From: Sisyra terminalis
Lineage: Eukaryota > Arthropoda > Insecta > Neuroptera > Sisyridae
Assembly: GCA_958496175.1 (NCBI GenBank)
Contig: OY292277.1
Span: forward strand, 53,579,050 to 53,643,049
Direction of reading: 5' to 3'
Length of the DNA: 64,000 nt
Shown here piece after piece: positions 23,701-34,447 of this stretch (the stretch's first letter is position 1; each line of letters begins with the position of its first letter). The position numbers and the translations under genes are program-made. The notes below the pieces were generated by a model. It did no database searches and had not been told where the DNA came from. It saw only the letters and a list, made by a program, of their open reading frames with translations.

Positions 23701-26576
23701 TGATTTTATGATTCGGCTATATTCAATCGTACATTCTTTTTGTGACAATGGCGATAATTGCGTGGCTTATGATTTTATTATTTCTTTATGTTATTTTTGG
23801 ATAAAATTACGTGTTTTTCAATGGGGTATGTCAATTTAATTAATTTTTAATACATAAAGTAATTTATGTGTTTTTTTTTTCAATTGTATAACGATAAAAC
23901 GAGGATATGGGTGCAAACACGTGGACTGTTGTAAAGTTGGGTTAAAAAAAACTTATATACATGCAGTCCTTGATTACATATGAATTTCTGATATAAAATT
24001 TTGATAATATTAACATAAAAATTCTTTAATATTAATTTTCCATTAGGTTAAATGGCACGTGGTACGTAAAAGAAAATGCGAGGGAATATGTTCGAATCAA
24101 GCAGAACACTTTTGTCGCATAGGAATATGGGTAATTTTTTCAAATGACAGCTTTTCTCAAAAAAAAAATCGTAGGCCCATAAAATTAGTGTTAAAATTTT
24201 CAGAACACTTAAAAATGTAATATTCCGGTGGCGGAACTCTAATTTTCTTAACAATTATTACATAAAAGCATAAAAAAGAATGCCATTATGGTAGACGTTA
24301 ATAGACGTCAAAGTAACTGCTAAACGCATTTGCGTACAAGTACGCATGTGCAATAAAAACAAAGAGATGCAAAAATGACAAAGAGAACAAATATGAATTT
24401 AATTTGACACAGCGCCCGGGAAAGTAAAACTTAACCAAATTACAGTAAAATATCTGATACGAAGTAATGACCAACAGGTTACATAATTTTATGGTACAAA
24501 TATCTTTTATTAACGTTACTCTATGGTGTTTTACATTAATTCGCGAATTTATTCGATATTTGGTTGTTAATTCACCTCGAAAATCTAATTCTTTAGTGCT
24601 AAATTTTATGAGGGCCAATTTATTCGCGAATTTAATTAAAAACAGAATAGAAAATGGGACATTATCATATAGTTATTTGTATATAAATTATTAGCAAAAA
24701 TTTTATAGTTGAAAAAAATTCTATTTAGTATGTGAAATTAGTCCATGTTTATTTTGTTCCTTTTATCTTTTTATTGTTAAATCTCAGGTAATTTAAGGTA
24801 GACCAATAATATTACGTTGCGAGACTAAACACGAGTTTTGTTTTACGCCAGATTTAATTTTTAATTCGCCGTTTAATACATATATATACTAGGGTGGGTC
24901 AAAAAAATCGATTATTTTTTTTTACAAGTGACACGGAAAAATGGTTTGCTAGACACCTTAAAAAATTCTCACCAAGTATGAGCTCTTAATTTTAATAGGA
25001 AGATCCTCCGCATCGCAGTTTTGTATTTTTTTCTCAGTCCAATAGAAAAAAATTCATTCCTCATCATTTATTGATTGTACAGAAAAATGTTCTGAAATTT
25101 TTTTTTTAGGAAATTTAATGCTCTACAAAAAAGGTATCTAATATTTTTTCCGTAAGTCTCACCATTTGAAAGATATTAAGGATTTAATTTTGATTATTTT
25201 AAGACAAATTTCATTTTTGTTTATGAATTTTATAAGTCGACAATAAATGACTCTTATACAATGCGCAATATAAATTTTTGTTGGAAATTAACTGCTCTAT
25301 AAAAATGGTTTCTTATGTTTTGGCGATTAAATTAACCCTTCAAAAGATTTTTCAAAAAATTGTTTTTCTCTAATACTTAAAATATATCATAATATATGTA
25401 TAATGAAAACTTTACTTTTTTTATTAATAAATATTTAACTAAGGGATTAATAATGTACAATTTATTTTTTTTAAATGGAGACAAATATACTTAAGCACAA
25501 AAAAAAAAAACTTGAAAAATATTTTTAAGTTTCTCAGTTGATAAAAACTAAAATTCGTGTAAATTTTCTCAAAAATTATAAATTAAATTGAAATTTTTCG
25601 AATATCTCATCAAAAACTTTTAAAATCTGTACACATGAAAGTTTGATGATGAATATCTTTTGAATGGTTAGTTTAATCGCCAAAACATAAGACACCATTT
25701 TTATAGAGCAGTTAATTTCCAACAAAAATTTGTATTGCGCATTGTATAAGAGTCATTTATTGTCGAGTTATAAAATTCATAAACAAAAATGAAATTTGTC
25801 TTAAAATAATCAAAATTAAATCCTTAATATCTTTCAAATGGTGAGGCTTACGGAAAAAATATACGATACCTTTTTTGTAGAGCATTAAATTTCCTAAAAA
25901 ATTCTTCCAGAACATTTTTCTGTACAATTGATAAATGATGAGGTATGATTTTTTTTCTATTGGACTGAGAAAAAAATACAAAACTGCGATGCGGAGGATC
26001 TTCCTATTAAAATTAAGAGCTCATTCTTGGTGAGAATTTTTTTGAGGTGTCTAGCAACCCATTTTTCCAAAAAAAAAAATAATCGATTTTTTTGACAAAC
26101 CCTAATATACACTGAAAACAATTGATTTAAACTCGTTAAGATAATATAAAAAAAGTAATACGTATAGCGAGGGGAATTTTTTGTCAAAAAAGGCTTTCAG
26201 TTTTGAGCCGAACTCATATGAAATTCACCATAATAGGAAATTATGTGATATTACGGCATTCAGGTATTATCATGAAAAATTTCAGGCATTCTTTTTTAGG
26301 CTTTTTTGTGATAATTGTGAAGAAAATTAAAGTTCCACCCCCGGAATATTGCATTTTTAAGTGTTCTGAACATTTTAACACTAATTTTATGTACCTACAA
26401 TTTTTTTTTTTGAGAAAAGCCGTCATATGACAAAATTACCGGAATATGCAATTAGGTCAATTAAATGCATACAAATTATACAAGAAAATTTTTAATGTTA
26501 CAGGTACAGCCTGATGAATCCTGGTTTGGTAAGCGTAAAAATTCGCAAAACTACTTTAATGTCGACTGATTTTTAA
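17726..26576 (+). CDS. N4BP2: NEDD4-binding protein 2-like (P-loop kinase, CUE, DUF1771, Smr)
   Basis: Spliced from exons 17726-19816, 23189-23646 and 26504-26576 (873 codons plus stop). The order is: Walker A GMPGSGKSS at residues 46-54, in a polynucleotide-kinase-like AAA domain; two CUE-like ubiquitin-binding helical bundles near 335-375 and 632-675; a DUF1771 helical region around 713-778; and a C-terminal Smr domain from LDLH at 784. The vertebrate homologue has 5'-polynucleotide kinase and nicking-nuclease activities and binds NEDD4; here that is by homology. The middle (about 200-330 and 375-600) is low-complexity and probably disordered. The third exon is tiny, completes the Smr fold (ends KTTLMSTDF) and is easily missed because exon 2 runs into a stop two codons past its donor. 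The protein is much shorter than vertebrate N4BP2. Smr signature sites read LDLHY and TGRG instead of the usual LDLHG and HGxG. Confidence 0.9.
20697..22591. mobile_element. Nested foldback elements, family alpha, in N4BP2 intron 1
   Basis: The left boundary TAGGGTGTCTGTTTTTTCC at 20697 belongs to a different family from the right end GAGTCAGTCTA at 22581-22591. Two inverted-repeat centres are visible, near 21570 and 22115, around TTTTTCACAGGTCCTAAG and its complement. Blocks ATCTACAAAAAAGGTCT, CTTAATATTAA and TTCCCATGTTATTT are present as in other alpha copies. The intron is 3,372 bp mainly because of these insertions. Confidence 0.7.
22852..23046. mobile_element. Palindromic MITE, 5'-truncated copy
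   Basis: It matches the intact element at 36077-36300 (CAACGTTGCATTTTCGACTT, inverted at the other end) but lacks the first outer terminus. The right terminus CTAAAGTACACTTGAGCC is intact. It lies in N4BP2 intron 1. Confidence 0.75.
24043..26465. mobile_element. Outer inverted repeat enclosing a foldback element
   Basis: About 24120-24285 is repeated inverted at about 26272-26450 (shared GAACACTTAAAAATG / TTTTTAAGTGTTC, AATATTCCGG and AAGAATGCC blocks). These arms enclose the gamma-family palindrome at 24890-26104, so either an older element was invaded or the gamma element captured flanking sequence. Lies in N4BP2 intron 2. Confidence 0.65.
24890..26104. mobile_element. Foldback element, family gamma
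   Basis: A 1.2-kb near-perfect inverted repeat bounded by TAGGGTGGGTCAAAAAAATC and GATTTTTTTGACAAACCCTA. Both arms carry GCTCTACAAAAAAGGTA, GAGCTCTTAATTTTAAT and CGCATCGCAG blocks. The ends sit on TA dinucleotides, consistent with a TA target duplication. No protein is encoded. Confidence 0.8.
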
Positions 26577-29500
26577 TTGTGATAATATTTAATTACATTA
26601 CCCATATATTTTAAGAACAAACTTTTTAAACTCTATCCCCAAATTAAGAAATTTTTTTATCACACAATAATTTTTATATAAAAAAAAAAAAATTATGAAA
26701 ATATTTTCGTATATTCTAATAGCGGGCTCAATGGCATTGCGTGCAATGTGAATGTCAATTCGTAATTAATATATACTTTTAACTATTTAGTTTTTATAAG
26801 TGGAAAAGTCAATCATGAGAGTACAATAACTTTTTTTTCCCCCTCTCTAAATTAATTTGTATTGTTAATGTTTTTTTTTTCTTATGACCTAATCGTGATC
26901 ATCTACAATGACTAATCATTGTTGCCATTTTACGTATACGATAAGTGTTGATATCATGTCTAAGTGTTGTTACATATAAGTGTTGAACTATATACGTTAA
27001 ACGTTGTGAATTATATTGATGTGTACAGAATGATTCGAAAGTCTTTGGACATATTTTCCATGTATGAAAATGCATCCGTTTGACCCCTGAACTTTTCAAT
27101 AGAGTGAACGTGTCTCAAGACCAGGTATAAGTCATTGTTGGAAACATTACAAAACAGAAGGACCTTTGAAATTTTGTTTTTGTTAAACAAAAGTGAGACT
27201 TTGTATACAACATATAGGATATATTGCGGTCCAATTTATGTAGTATAATCATACGATAAACATAAATTTGAACAGAAGTTGAAACAAAAATATTCGTAAT
27301 GACGTATTGCCCAGATACGTATTTCGATTGCCAAGCAATCTTCCTCAAAAATCTTATTTTGATTACCTGAAAGATGTTTTGTTTACATTCTCAAACTCGT
27401 TCCAAGGCAAAAATCATTAAATTTTACGATTTTTTTCCCCAATTGAATGCATTTTGATGCCCCAAAAAAACGGAATTTTCGTTTCAGTCTTATTCTCTAT
27501 TTAGTCTTCCAACTTAAGATTCTTCCCCGTCTTCTGTACAATGGGATCGTTTTTTGCTATTTTCTACATTGTAGAAGAGGACAGTGGACCAATCCATAGT
27601 ACTGGTCCTACTTCTACTAATTGTTCTTCAAACCGGTGTCTGATACAAATCGAATCAAGGAGGTCTTGACACTTGCAAATGTTTTTCTTTTCTCATCTAC
27701 AAATTCCTCGACGGCTCCATAAACATAAATATGAACAGAAGTTCAAACAAAAATATTTGTTACGTATTTCGATTGCCAAGCAATCTGTCTCAGTGGTCAT
27801 CAAGTAGTTTGGATCGTTCCGTAACTGCTTTGTGATGATTCACAAAATAATCACGGATTGACCTCATTTTATAAAAGTCAAACTACTTGATGACCACTGA
27901 TTAAGATTGCTTGGCAATCGAAATACGTATCTGGGCAATACGTCACGAATATTTTTGTTTGAACTTATGTTCAAATTTATGTTTATGGTATGATTTTTAT
28001 ATATTATTATATCAGATTATACTACATAAATTGGACCGCAATATATTCTATATATTGTATACACAGTATAACTGTTCAGTCATCGAAAAAATTTTATTTT
28101 GAAATTGGGATTTACACTTTTTTGGCCTAATTCTCATTTTCTAAGTGTAATATCCCCCCCACCCCCTTACTATTAGTGTTTCTTTTTCCTTGGAGATGAT
28201 GTATTTCTATCGATCTTCATTTGTTCGTGTAAGATCTATGTTTTTTCGTCCTTGAATTGTATTTTTTTAAAAAAAGTCAACAATATTAAAAACTGGACGA
28301 TCTAAAACTAATCACCTCCCCCAATTTCCTATAGATGTCTTAATATTTCATGTTTAAGCGATAGAACTTAAGGGTGGATCACCGTCAGAACGTAAAAAAA
28401 ATGACTTTTTTAAAACTGCTGCCATTTTTTTTTTTTAGAGATATTAAAAAACGGTCTTCGGCGTGTAAAAGTTGAAGTTTTGAACTATTTTTTTTTTATT
28501 TGTCCCGATATGTCCTCTCCCCCCTCCCCCTTTTACAGTGCTTTGAAAAAGGGTCCTCAAAAATGAGGAGGCAAACAAGGGGAGACAAGTTTTCTCGGAA
28601 ACCGGAAGTCGGATCATGATTTTCCAAAGAATGGAGGTTTTGGTAATGCGTCTTCTTGGTACTGAACCTCGAAAATCCGAAAAACAGTGAAAATTCACAA
28701 AATGGCGCGACTTTCAAAAAAAAAGTTAAAAAAATCGACCTTGTTTTGGATCTTTCCCCCTCTCCCACTTTGAGGAGGGGGAAGTTTGGCCAATTTCAGA
28801 AGTTCAGTACCAAGAAGACGTGTTGAACTATAATATTCTTCAGTTTCAAGTCAATCCGTCGGATAATTTCTGAGAAATCTTGTCTCCCAGTTTTAAAAAG
28901 TTTCGAAATTTCGAGAAAAACGCATTTAAAGTTTTTTTAAGATATTTTTTCAATTTATTCAATTTTTATCAGTGAAAATACATTAGTCAGCTATTCCAAT
29001 CCATTTAACACGTTATTCTTGAATGTTATAAGAAGACATTTATGGAAAAAAAAATCGAAATTTTTTTGGTAATTTTTCAAGTCATTTTTTTTGGGCTTTT
29101 TTTAAAAAAATACAACAATTCAAGGACCCAACAACGAAAATTTAAAAATGATGGGCTTACTTTAGGGTTCTATTTCTTAAAATTTGTTTAGTTTTTTATA
29201 AAAAACATCCTTCATTAAAAGGATTTTTAACTTTATTCACGATTCAATCTAATGGCCGGCTGTAGTTCCAGAGGGAGGATGCATTTTCCGACACATTTTC
29301 CTTAAGAAAATATCAATGTATTTTGATATTAGTTGTGAAAATATGTTCCTACTTTGAAATCATTCTGAAATATTTGACGTTAATTATAACCATATCCGAA
29401 TTACATACAATATTCGTGTATCTGTGTCCATTAAATGTTTAAGCGTATACACCACCGTATACATTTATGCTCAAGTAAAATATTTATTTTAATATATGTA

Positions 29501-29773
29501 TTTATATATTATATAAATATAAACTAAATGTTATAATATTTACACAGCACAAAATGGGATTTACTATATATACAACCATGATTTTTATAAAAAATTAAAA
29601 ATTTAAACAAAAAAAAAAAAACATTGCTGTTATATCATATATACAAAAAAAAAATCGATGTACATTAAATGTGGGAATCAATGTTATATATCCAAAATGA
29701 GGATCAAATCGTTGTTTTTTTGTTTTTTTTTTAAATAAAATATGAATTTCAAAAAAAAAAATTGAGGCAATGA
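26577..29773. other. Intergenic between convergent N4BP2-like and MOK genes
   Basis: Contains the hammerhead-like palindromes listed separately. Near 28640 and 28803 an inverted pair (TCTTCTTGGTACTGAA / TTCAGTACCAAGAAGA) could fold into a hairpin. The rest is AT-rich with long A/T runs. No gene is seen. Confidence 0.5.
27195..28073. mobile_element. Palindromic element with hammerhead-like cores, copies 2 and 3
   Basis: A partial left arm (27195-27345) is followed by unrelated sequence, then a complete inverted pair (about 27717-28073) ending GTATACACAGTATAACTGT. The cores are degenerate here: the plus-strand copy near 27897 reads CTGATTA where CTGATGA is expected. Confidence 0.6.
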
Positions 29774-29779
29774 TTTATT
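29774..29779 (-). terminator. Poly(A) signal of MOK
   Basis: AATAAA on the minus strand about 20 bases downstream of the MOK stop codon. It is unusually close but canonical. Confidence 0.55.
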
Positions 29780-29797
29780 TGACGATATCGTCACAGT

Positions 29798-32700
29798 TCA
29801 GGTGATGTGGTCTTTGTTAGAGCCATTTGATCCTAAAACATTCGACTTGCTGTGATTGTTGCGCCGACTCATTGGTCGCGCCAATATTGCACCTTTTTTT
29901 GATTTCAGTAACATGGCATCTTCGGCGATTGTGGACAATTTCACTTTGACGGCAAGTGGCCGTGGCAGACTGAACGATTTCGAGGCGAATTGTTTGCGGG
30001 GACTGGAGCCACTTCGCGGACTGGATTCCGGGTCGGAAGCGGTTTTGCCGGTCAACTTGGCAATTTGGCTGCAATATTAGAAGAAATCGATTTATGATTA
30101 TTTATGATTTAATTCTCAGGACCGTATTGAAATACTTACGATGGTTGAACTTTCGACATTATCCCACTGTTGTTCTTTTTTCCAGCCAACAATGATTCGA
30201 CACGTTTCTGCTTGATTTTCTGAGCACTGCGCAATAGCGACAATCGCGTCGAGATTTTCGCATCCAAATCCCACGTTTTCGAAATGGACTTTTGCTGTGA
30301 TAGATTTTGTTGGGGCGGCGGTTTGCTGCACTCTTTGACGATGGGCCGATCGATAATTTTTGTAATGCGATTAAGATTGATCGATCCACTTTTCGATCGT
30401 AACATTTTGATTTGATCGTTTCGAATAACTTCCGAATTAGTGGGCTCAATCTTCGATGGACGCTCCACTTTCGTCGACAAATTCTACGAGAAAAATGAAA
30501 TTATGAAAATATTCCAAGGTTGTATTTTTTTTAATATTTCGTAAATAACGTACAGATGGTGCTTTTGCAGATGGTGCCGGTGGTTTTAACAATTTATTTT
30601 TGCAGTCGCCAATTGATTTATCTGAAGAGGCACGTTTTGAATTCGACAGTGCCCGCTTATTGATGGGATGCGCGAATGAATCTTGCTCTCTACAATTGAA
30701 AGAGATTTAAATTTGTAAAAAGACAATAATAAATATTAAAAAAATCACCGCAGCTCTTCAAAATATTTATGTCCCAAAATTTGTCGGACATTGTTGCGAT
30801 GGTCCGGGTCATAGGCCAACATATGCTTCAAAACATCCTTCCCATCTGCACTCATCGATGGCAGTAGATTACCGAAACCCGTTCCCTCGGAAAATGGAAA
30901 ATTAAAACTGCAATTCCGAGATTTACTGCGGAAAAAAATCAAAATATTATCTCTGTAACCATGTTAAGTCCTTGTCTTTTTAAATGTAATAATTAAATTG
31001 TGGGCAATAAGGACGAATATTTTATCGCCAACGTTTCATCAGTCATTCCTGACTTCTTCAAAGCTGAAAATATAAAAAATTACTCCACAAATGTCATAAA
31101 AATAAGCTGTAAAATGACCCAACTGATAGAACAACAGACCAAGAATACAATTATTTGCATTGTTGTATTATTTGTAAAATATTATTATATTTGTAATAGC
31201 TGATCCCCGCAACTTCGTCTGCGTAACGTAAATATAGATTATATTTTCTTTTTAGATTTACTATTTGAAGTAGTACATGAAAATTTTAATTTTTCTTATT
31301 TCTTTTACGAAAAACATAAATCATACTTAAAAACCTGATTTTGTCAACTTTAAAAATACACATTTAAAAAACTGTTGCAAAGAATAAAATTGTTCTAGAT
31401 AATAATCAATTAATTTTCAAAAAATATTTATAAATATCTAAAGAGTATGGTCTATTCCGTAGACCAAATAATCTGTAAATCAATCAGCATCTATACATAA
31501 ATAAAAAATGTCGCCAAGTTCAATAAAGTTGGTCTTAATTATAAGTAAAATGCGGTAACCATGCGACATTTTTCAAATAATTTACATTTTTAAACTTGTG
31601 ATATCTTTCGAATGGAATGTTCAAATTGAATAACTCAAAAATTTTTATAATGGTTTTGAAGCAAACTTAAATATGAAGTCATTTATTTTGATAAGGATTA
31701 ATTCCAAAGTATAAATAAAAGAGCTTTTAAAGCGGTGGCATTTATATATATTTTTTAAAATGAAAAAAACACTTATTGTGACATAACTATAATCGTTAGA
31801 CATATGCTGTTGCTCTATTTTTTGTAGATAATGATATGATCTGCAAAATCGTACTACATTATTTTGTTCTAGAACCAATAGTTTTCGCAGCGCACGCGAT
31901 AAAAGAATTTTTATTTGGTAATTTTTTCAGACCTTGGGTTACATTATTGGACTTTTAGTATGGATCCCTAACTTTTTTGAAAATTTAATATAGCCTATGT
32001 TCGCCGGAAATAGTGTGGCTTCCCAACAGTGACAGAATTTTTCAAATCGGTCAAGTAGTTTCGGAGCCTATTCAAAACAAACAAACAATCAAATCTTTCC
32101 TCGTTATAATAATAGATAAAGATAATAATAATTGTAAAATTGTATTCTTGGTCTGTTGTTCTTCCAGTTGGGTCATTTTACAGTTTATTTTTATGACATT
32201 TGTGGAGTAATTTTTAAGTTTTAAGCCCTGAAGAAGTCAGGCATGACTGACGAAACGTTGGCGATAAAATAAATAATATTCTACAAGAAACTTCGTCCTT
32301 ATTGCCCACAATTTAATTATTATATTATCTGTAACATATGCTCGTAAATATTGGCTTACTGGCGACGAAATTTAGTCAAAATTTGCGTCGATGGTGTGCC
32401 GAGAATCATATGAATGCGATGGATTTGATCGATTTCATCATTTCCGGGAAACAATGGTTTCAATCTAGTGGAGTTTCAAGTTGTTTTTGTTAAATAATTT
32501 TCACGTATTGTTACACTGTTTACGTTAATATCTCATAGAAAACACATCCGACTGCCCATATATCCATTTTGGATCCGTAATATCCGGTCGTCAACAAACA
32601 TTCCGGAGAGCGGTACCAGCGCGTGGAGATATATTCAGTGTATGGAGGTTTGCTATAAATACCACGTATCGATCCCAAATCACCCAATTTAATTATTTCA

Positions 32701-33843
32701 CCCTACCAAAAAAAAAAAAAAAAAATTAAACCACTGGTAAACGATACAAAAAACTCAATTACCTTAACGATATTCAACGGATCAGTGTTGGAGAGTTTCA
32801 GCAAAATGTTTTCAGGTTTTATATCTCTATGAAATAATCCATTTTTGTGCAAATGATGCAATCCTTTCAACAATTGATAAATATAGTTTTTGGCACGAGC
32901 TTCCGGTACAGTTCTAAAAATTGATTGAAATAATCATTCAAAATTTTTTAGATCTTAAAACAAAACGTACCTTTTTCTGACTTTCATAAAATCATACAGT
33001 GTCATATCTAACAATTCAAAAATTAGCGTTACACGTCCCAATAATTGTTCACTGAAAAATTAAAATCATTAATATTAGCATTTTTTTTTAAATTTTGTTG
33101 CCTGATTTTCAATTAACTCAGATAAAAACTTTTATTAAATGATCTAAAGTACTGGCGAAACAAATCCATTTAACGAATATTTTAACTTTTACAGATATTT
33201 ACTCAGAAAAATTATTGGGTAACAATTTTTCCAGATTTCTTTCTTTCGAAAGTGGTTCAATATTTTGAAAAAAGGAAATAATCGAATTGCCATTTTGAAA
33301 GAAGTTGGTTGGCAATTTATATTGATGATTTTCGGTATAAAATTTTCATAGGTATAAATTATCTTATGCAGACAATAAAGTTTTACCGGTGCAACGTGAG
33401 TTGCATATATAACTTAAATTGTAAACATCCGCAACCATCAATACACGTGTGAAAAAATATTTCAAAAAAATTCAATGATAAAAATCTTACTAATGCGTTT
33501 CAATTATATATAAAATATTGGGGTGCCGATTGATTTTTCGCATTGCAACAATTTCGGAACACGCATAAACTTCTTGCAGACTAAAAATCAAAAAATGCAC
33601 TATTTTTTTTTAAAAATTGTTTCGTATTACCACCCATACCTCTTGTAGCATTTTTTCAATCTTTTTGCCGCAAAAAATTGTCCTGTTTCTCTATTTTGAC
33701 ATTTCAGTACTTCGGAAAATGAACCTTCACCAATTTTTTCAAAAATTTTATACTCTTAAAGTGGAGAAAAAAAATATTGATAATTTTAAGTACAATTTTC
33801 GGTTAAATAGTAAATACTTACTTGTTTGAAACGAAGACGTCAT
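29798..33843 (-). CDS. MOK: MOK protein kinase (RCK/MAK family)
   Basis: Eleven exons (- strand): 33822-33843, 33640-33754, 33491-33580, 32971-33051, 32763-32913, 32524-32702, 32360-32464, 30749-30925, 30554-30689, 30140-30483 and 29798-30068, giving 556 aa. The second ATG (33843) is the start; the one at 33865 would shift frame at the first junction. The kinase domain shows glycine loop GEGSFSEV (16-23), Lys38, alphaC Glu55, HRDIKPEN (131-138), DLG (161-163), TEY (175-177) and SPE in place of APE. MOK is a MAPK-related Ser/Thr kinase linked to cilia and growth control in vertebrates. The tail after about 290 is basic and Ser/Pro-rich without known domains. The activation motif is DLG where DFG is usual, while other catalytic residues are intact. 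The 1,434-bp seventh intron carries a nested retroelement. The gene is head to head with MUS81. Confidence 0.93.
30985..32325. mobile_element. Inverted-repeat element with hammerhead-like core in MOK intron 7
   Basis: Bases 30985-31195 and 32132-32325 are inverted copies (shared TTAAATTGTGGGCAATAAGG and GACCAAGAATACAATT). The right arm contains CTGAAGA, an AGTC...GACT hairpin, then GACGAAAC (32228-32256), the order of a hammerhead core. The same segment in the left arm has lost the first C. The GAAACGTTGGCGATAAA context is like that of Penelope-like elements; this is inferred. A second repeat is inserted between the arms. Confidence 0.65.
31197..32131 (+). mobile_element. Nested non-autonomous retroposon-like repeat
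   Basis: It starts CTGATCCCCGCAACTTCGTC and ends with an ATAATAGATAAAGATAAT tail. Internally it carries TTTCAAATCGGTCAAGTAGT and TCGGAGCCTATTCAAAAC, wording common to interspersed RTE-like or similar insect retroposons. It is inserted between the arms of the preceding element. No reverse-transcriptase frame remains. Confidence 0.5.
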
Positions 33844-34447
33844 CGTTTTCGTTTAGGCGAAACATAGTTTAAATTTAATTCAACAATTTGTTATAATTTC
33901 GGGAAAATTTAATGACTGAAAAAAAAATTTCTTGATTGTTGAAGTTATTTTAGTTGAGGTTCTGAAAATTGCAATGCCTTATTCTAAGGGAATTTTTTGA
34001 ATGTTTGTTGATTCAAGAAAGTGAGGGCGAATTGATGAACTCAAGGAAAAGAAGGATAACTAATTGCATAAGCTCCGTTATTTGCGGCTTAAGCACGTGG
34101 ACTTAGTTAAATGTCTTACCAATTTAAATTTTCAATCGTTAACGCCTGCGCAAAACGCACAAAAACTAACGAAGTGCCACAATCGGTAATTTCAAAAATT
34201 AACTTTTAAAACGTTTGACATCTGTCAAACGACCAAAATGAAAATTTCTGCCGTGAATCGTTGGAAAAAGGAAAATTCAAACCAAAGTCTAGAAAAACAG
34301 CGAAATGCTCGTGTCTGCACGTAAATCAATCACATAACTTTTTTTAATTTTTTTCATTTAAAAAATTTCACAACTAAAAAAATTTTCTTTCTTGTCCTAG
34401 TCCATTGAAATTTTCAAAAAAAAACAAACAAATAGGATTCCAAAACA
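33844..34447. promoter_or_regulatory. Shared upstream region of MOK and MUS81
   Basis: The two start codons face away from each other across 604 bp, so this is probably a bidirectional promoter. A CACGTG E-box-like hexamer lies near 34093. No TATA box in convincing position is seen on either strand. Confidence 0.5.

Noticed and set aside
31000..31203. 67-residue open frame inside the MOK intron
   Set aside because: It is the left arm of an inverted-repeat element; its complement recurs at 32132-32325.
33841..33865. Upstream ATG at 33865 as MOK start
   Set aside because: It reaches the first donor in the wrong phase; the ATG at 33843 joins exon 2 to give TKYKIFEKIGEG.
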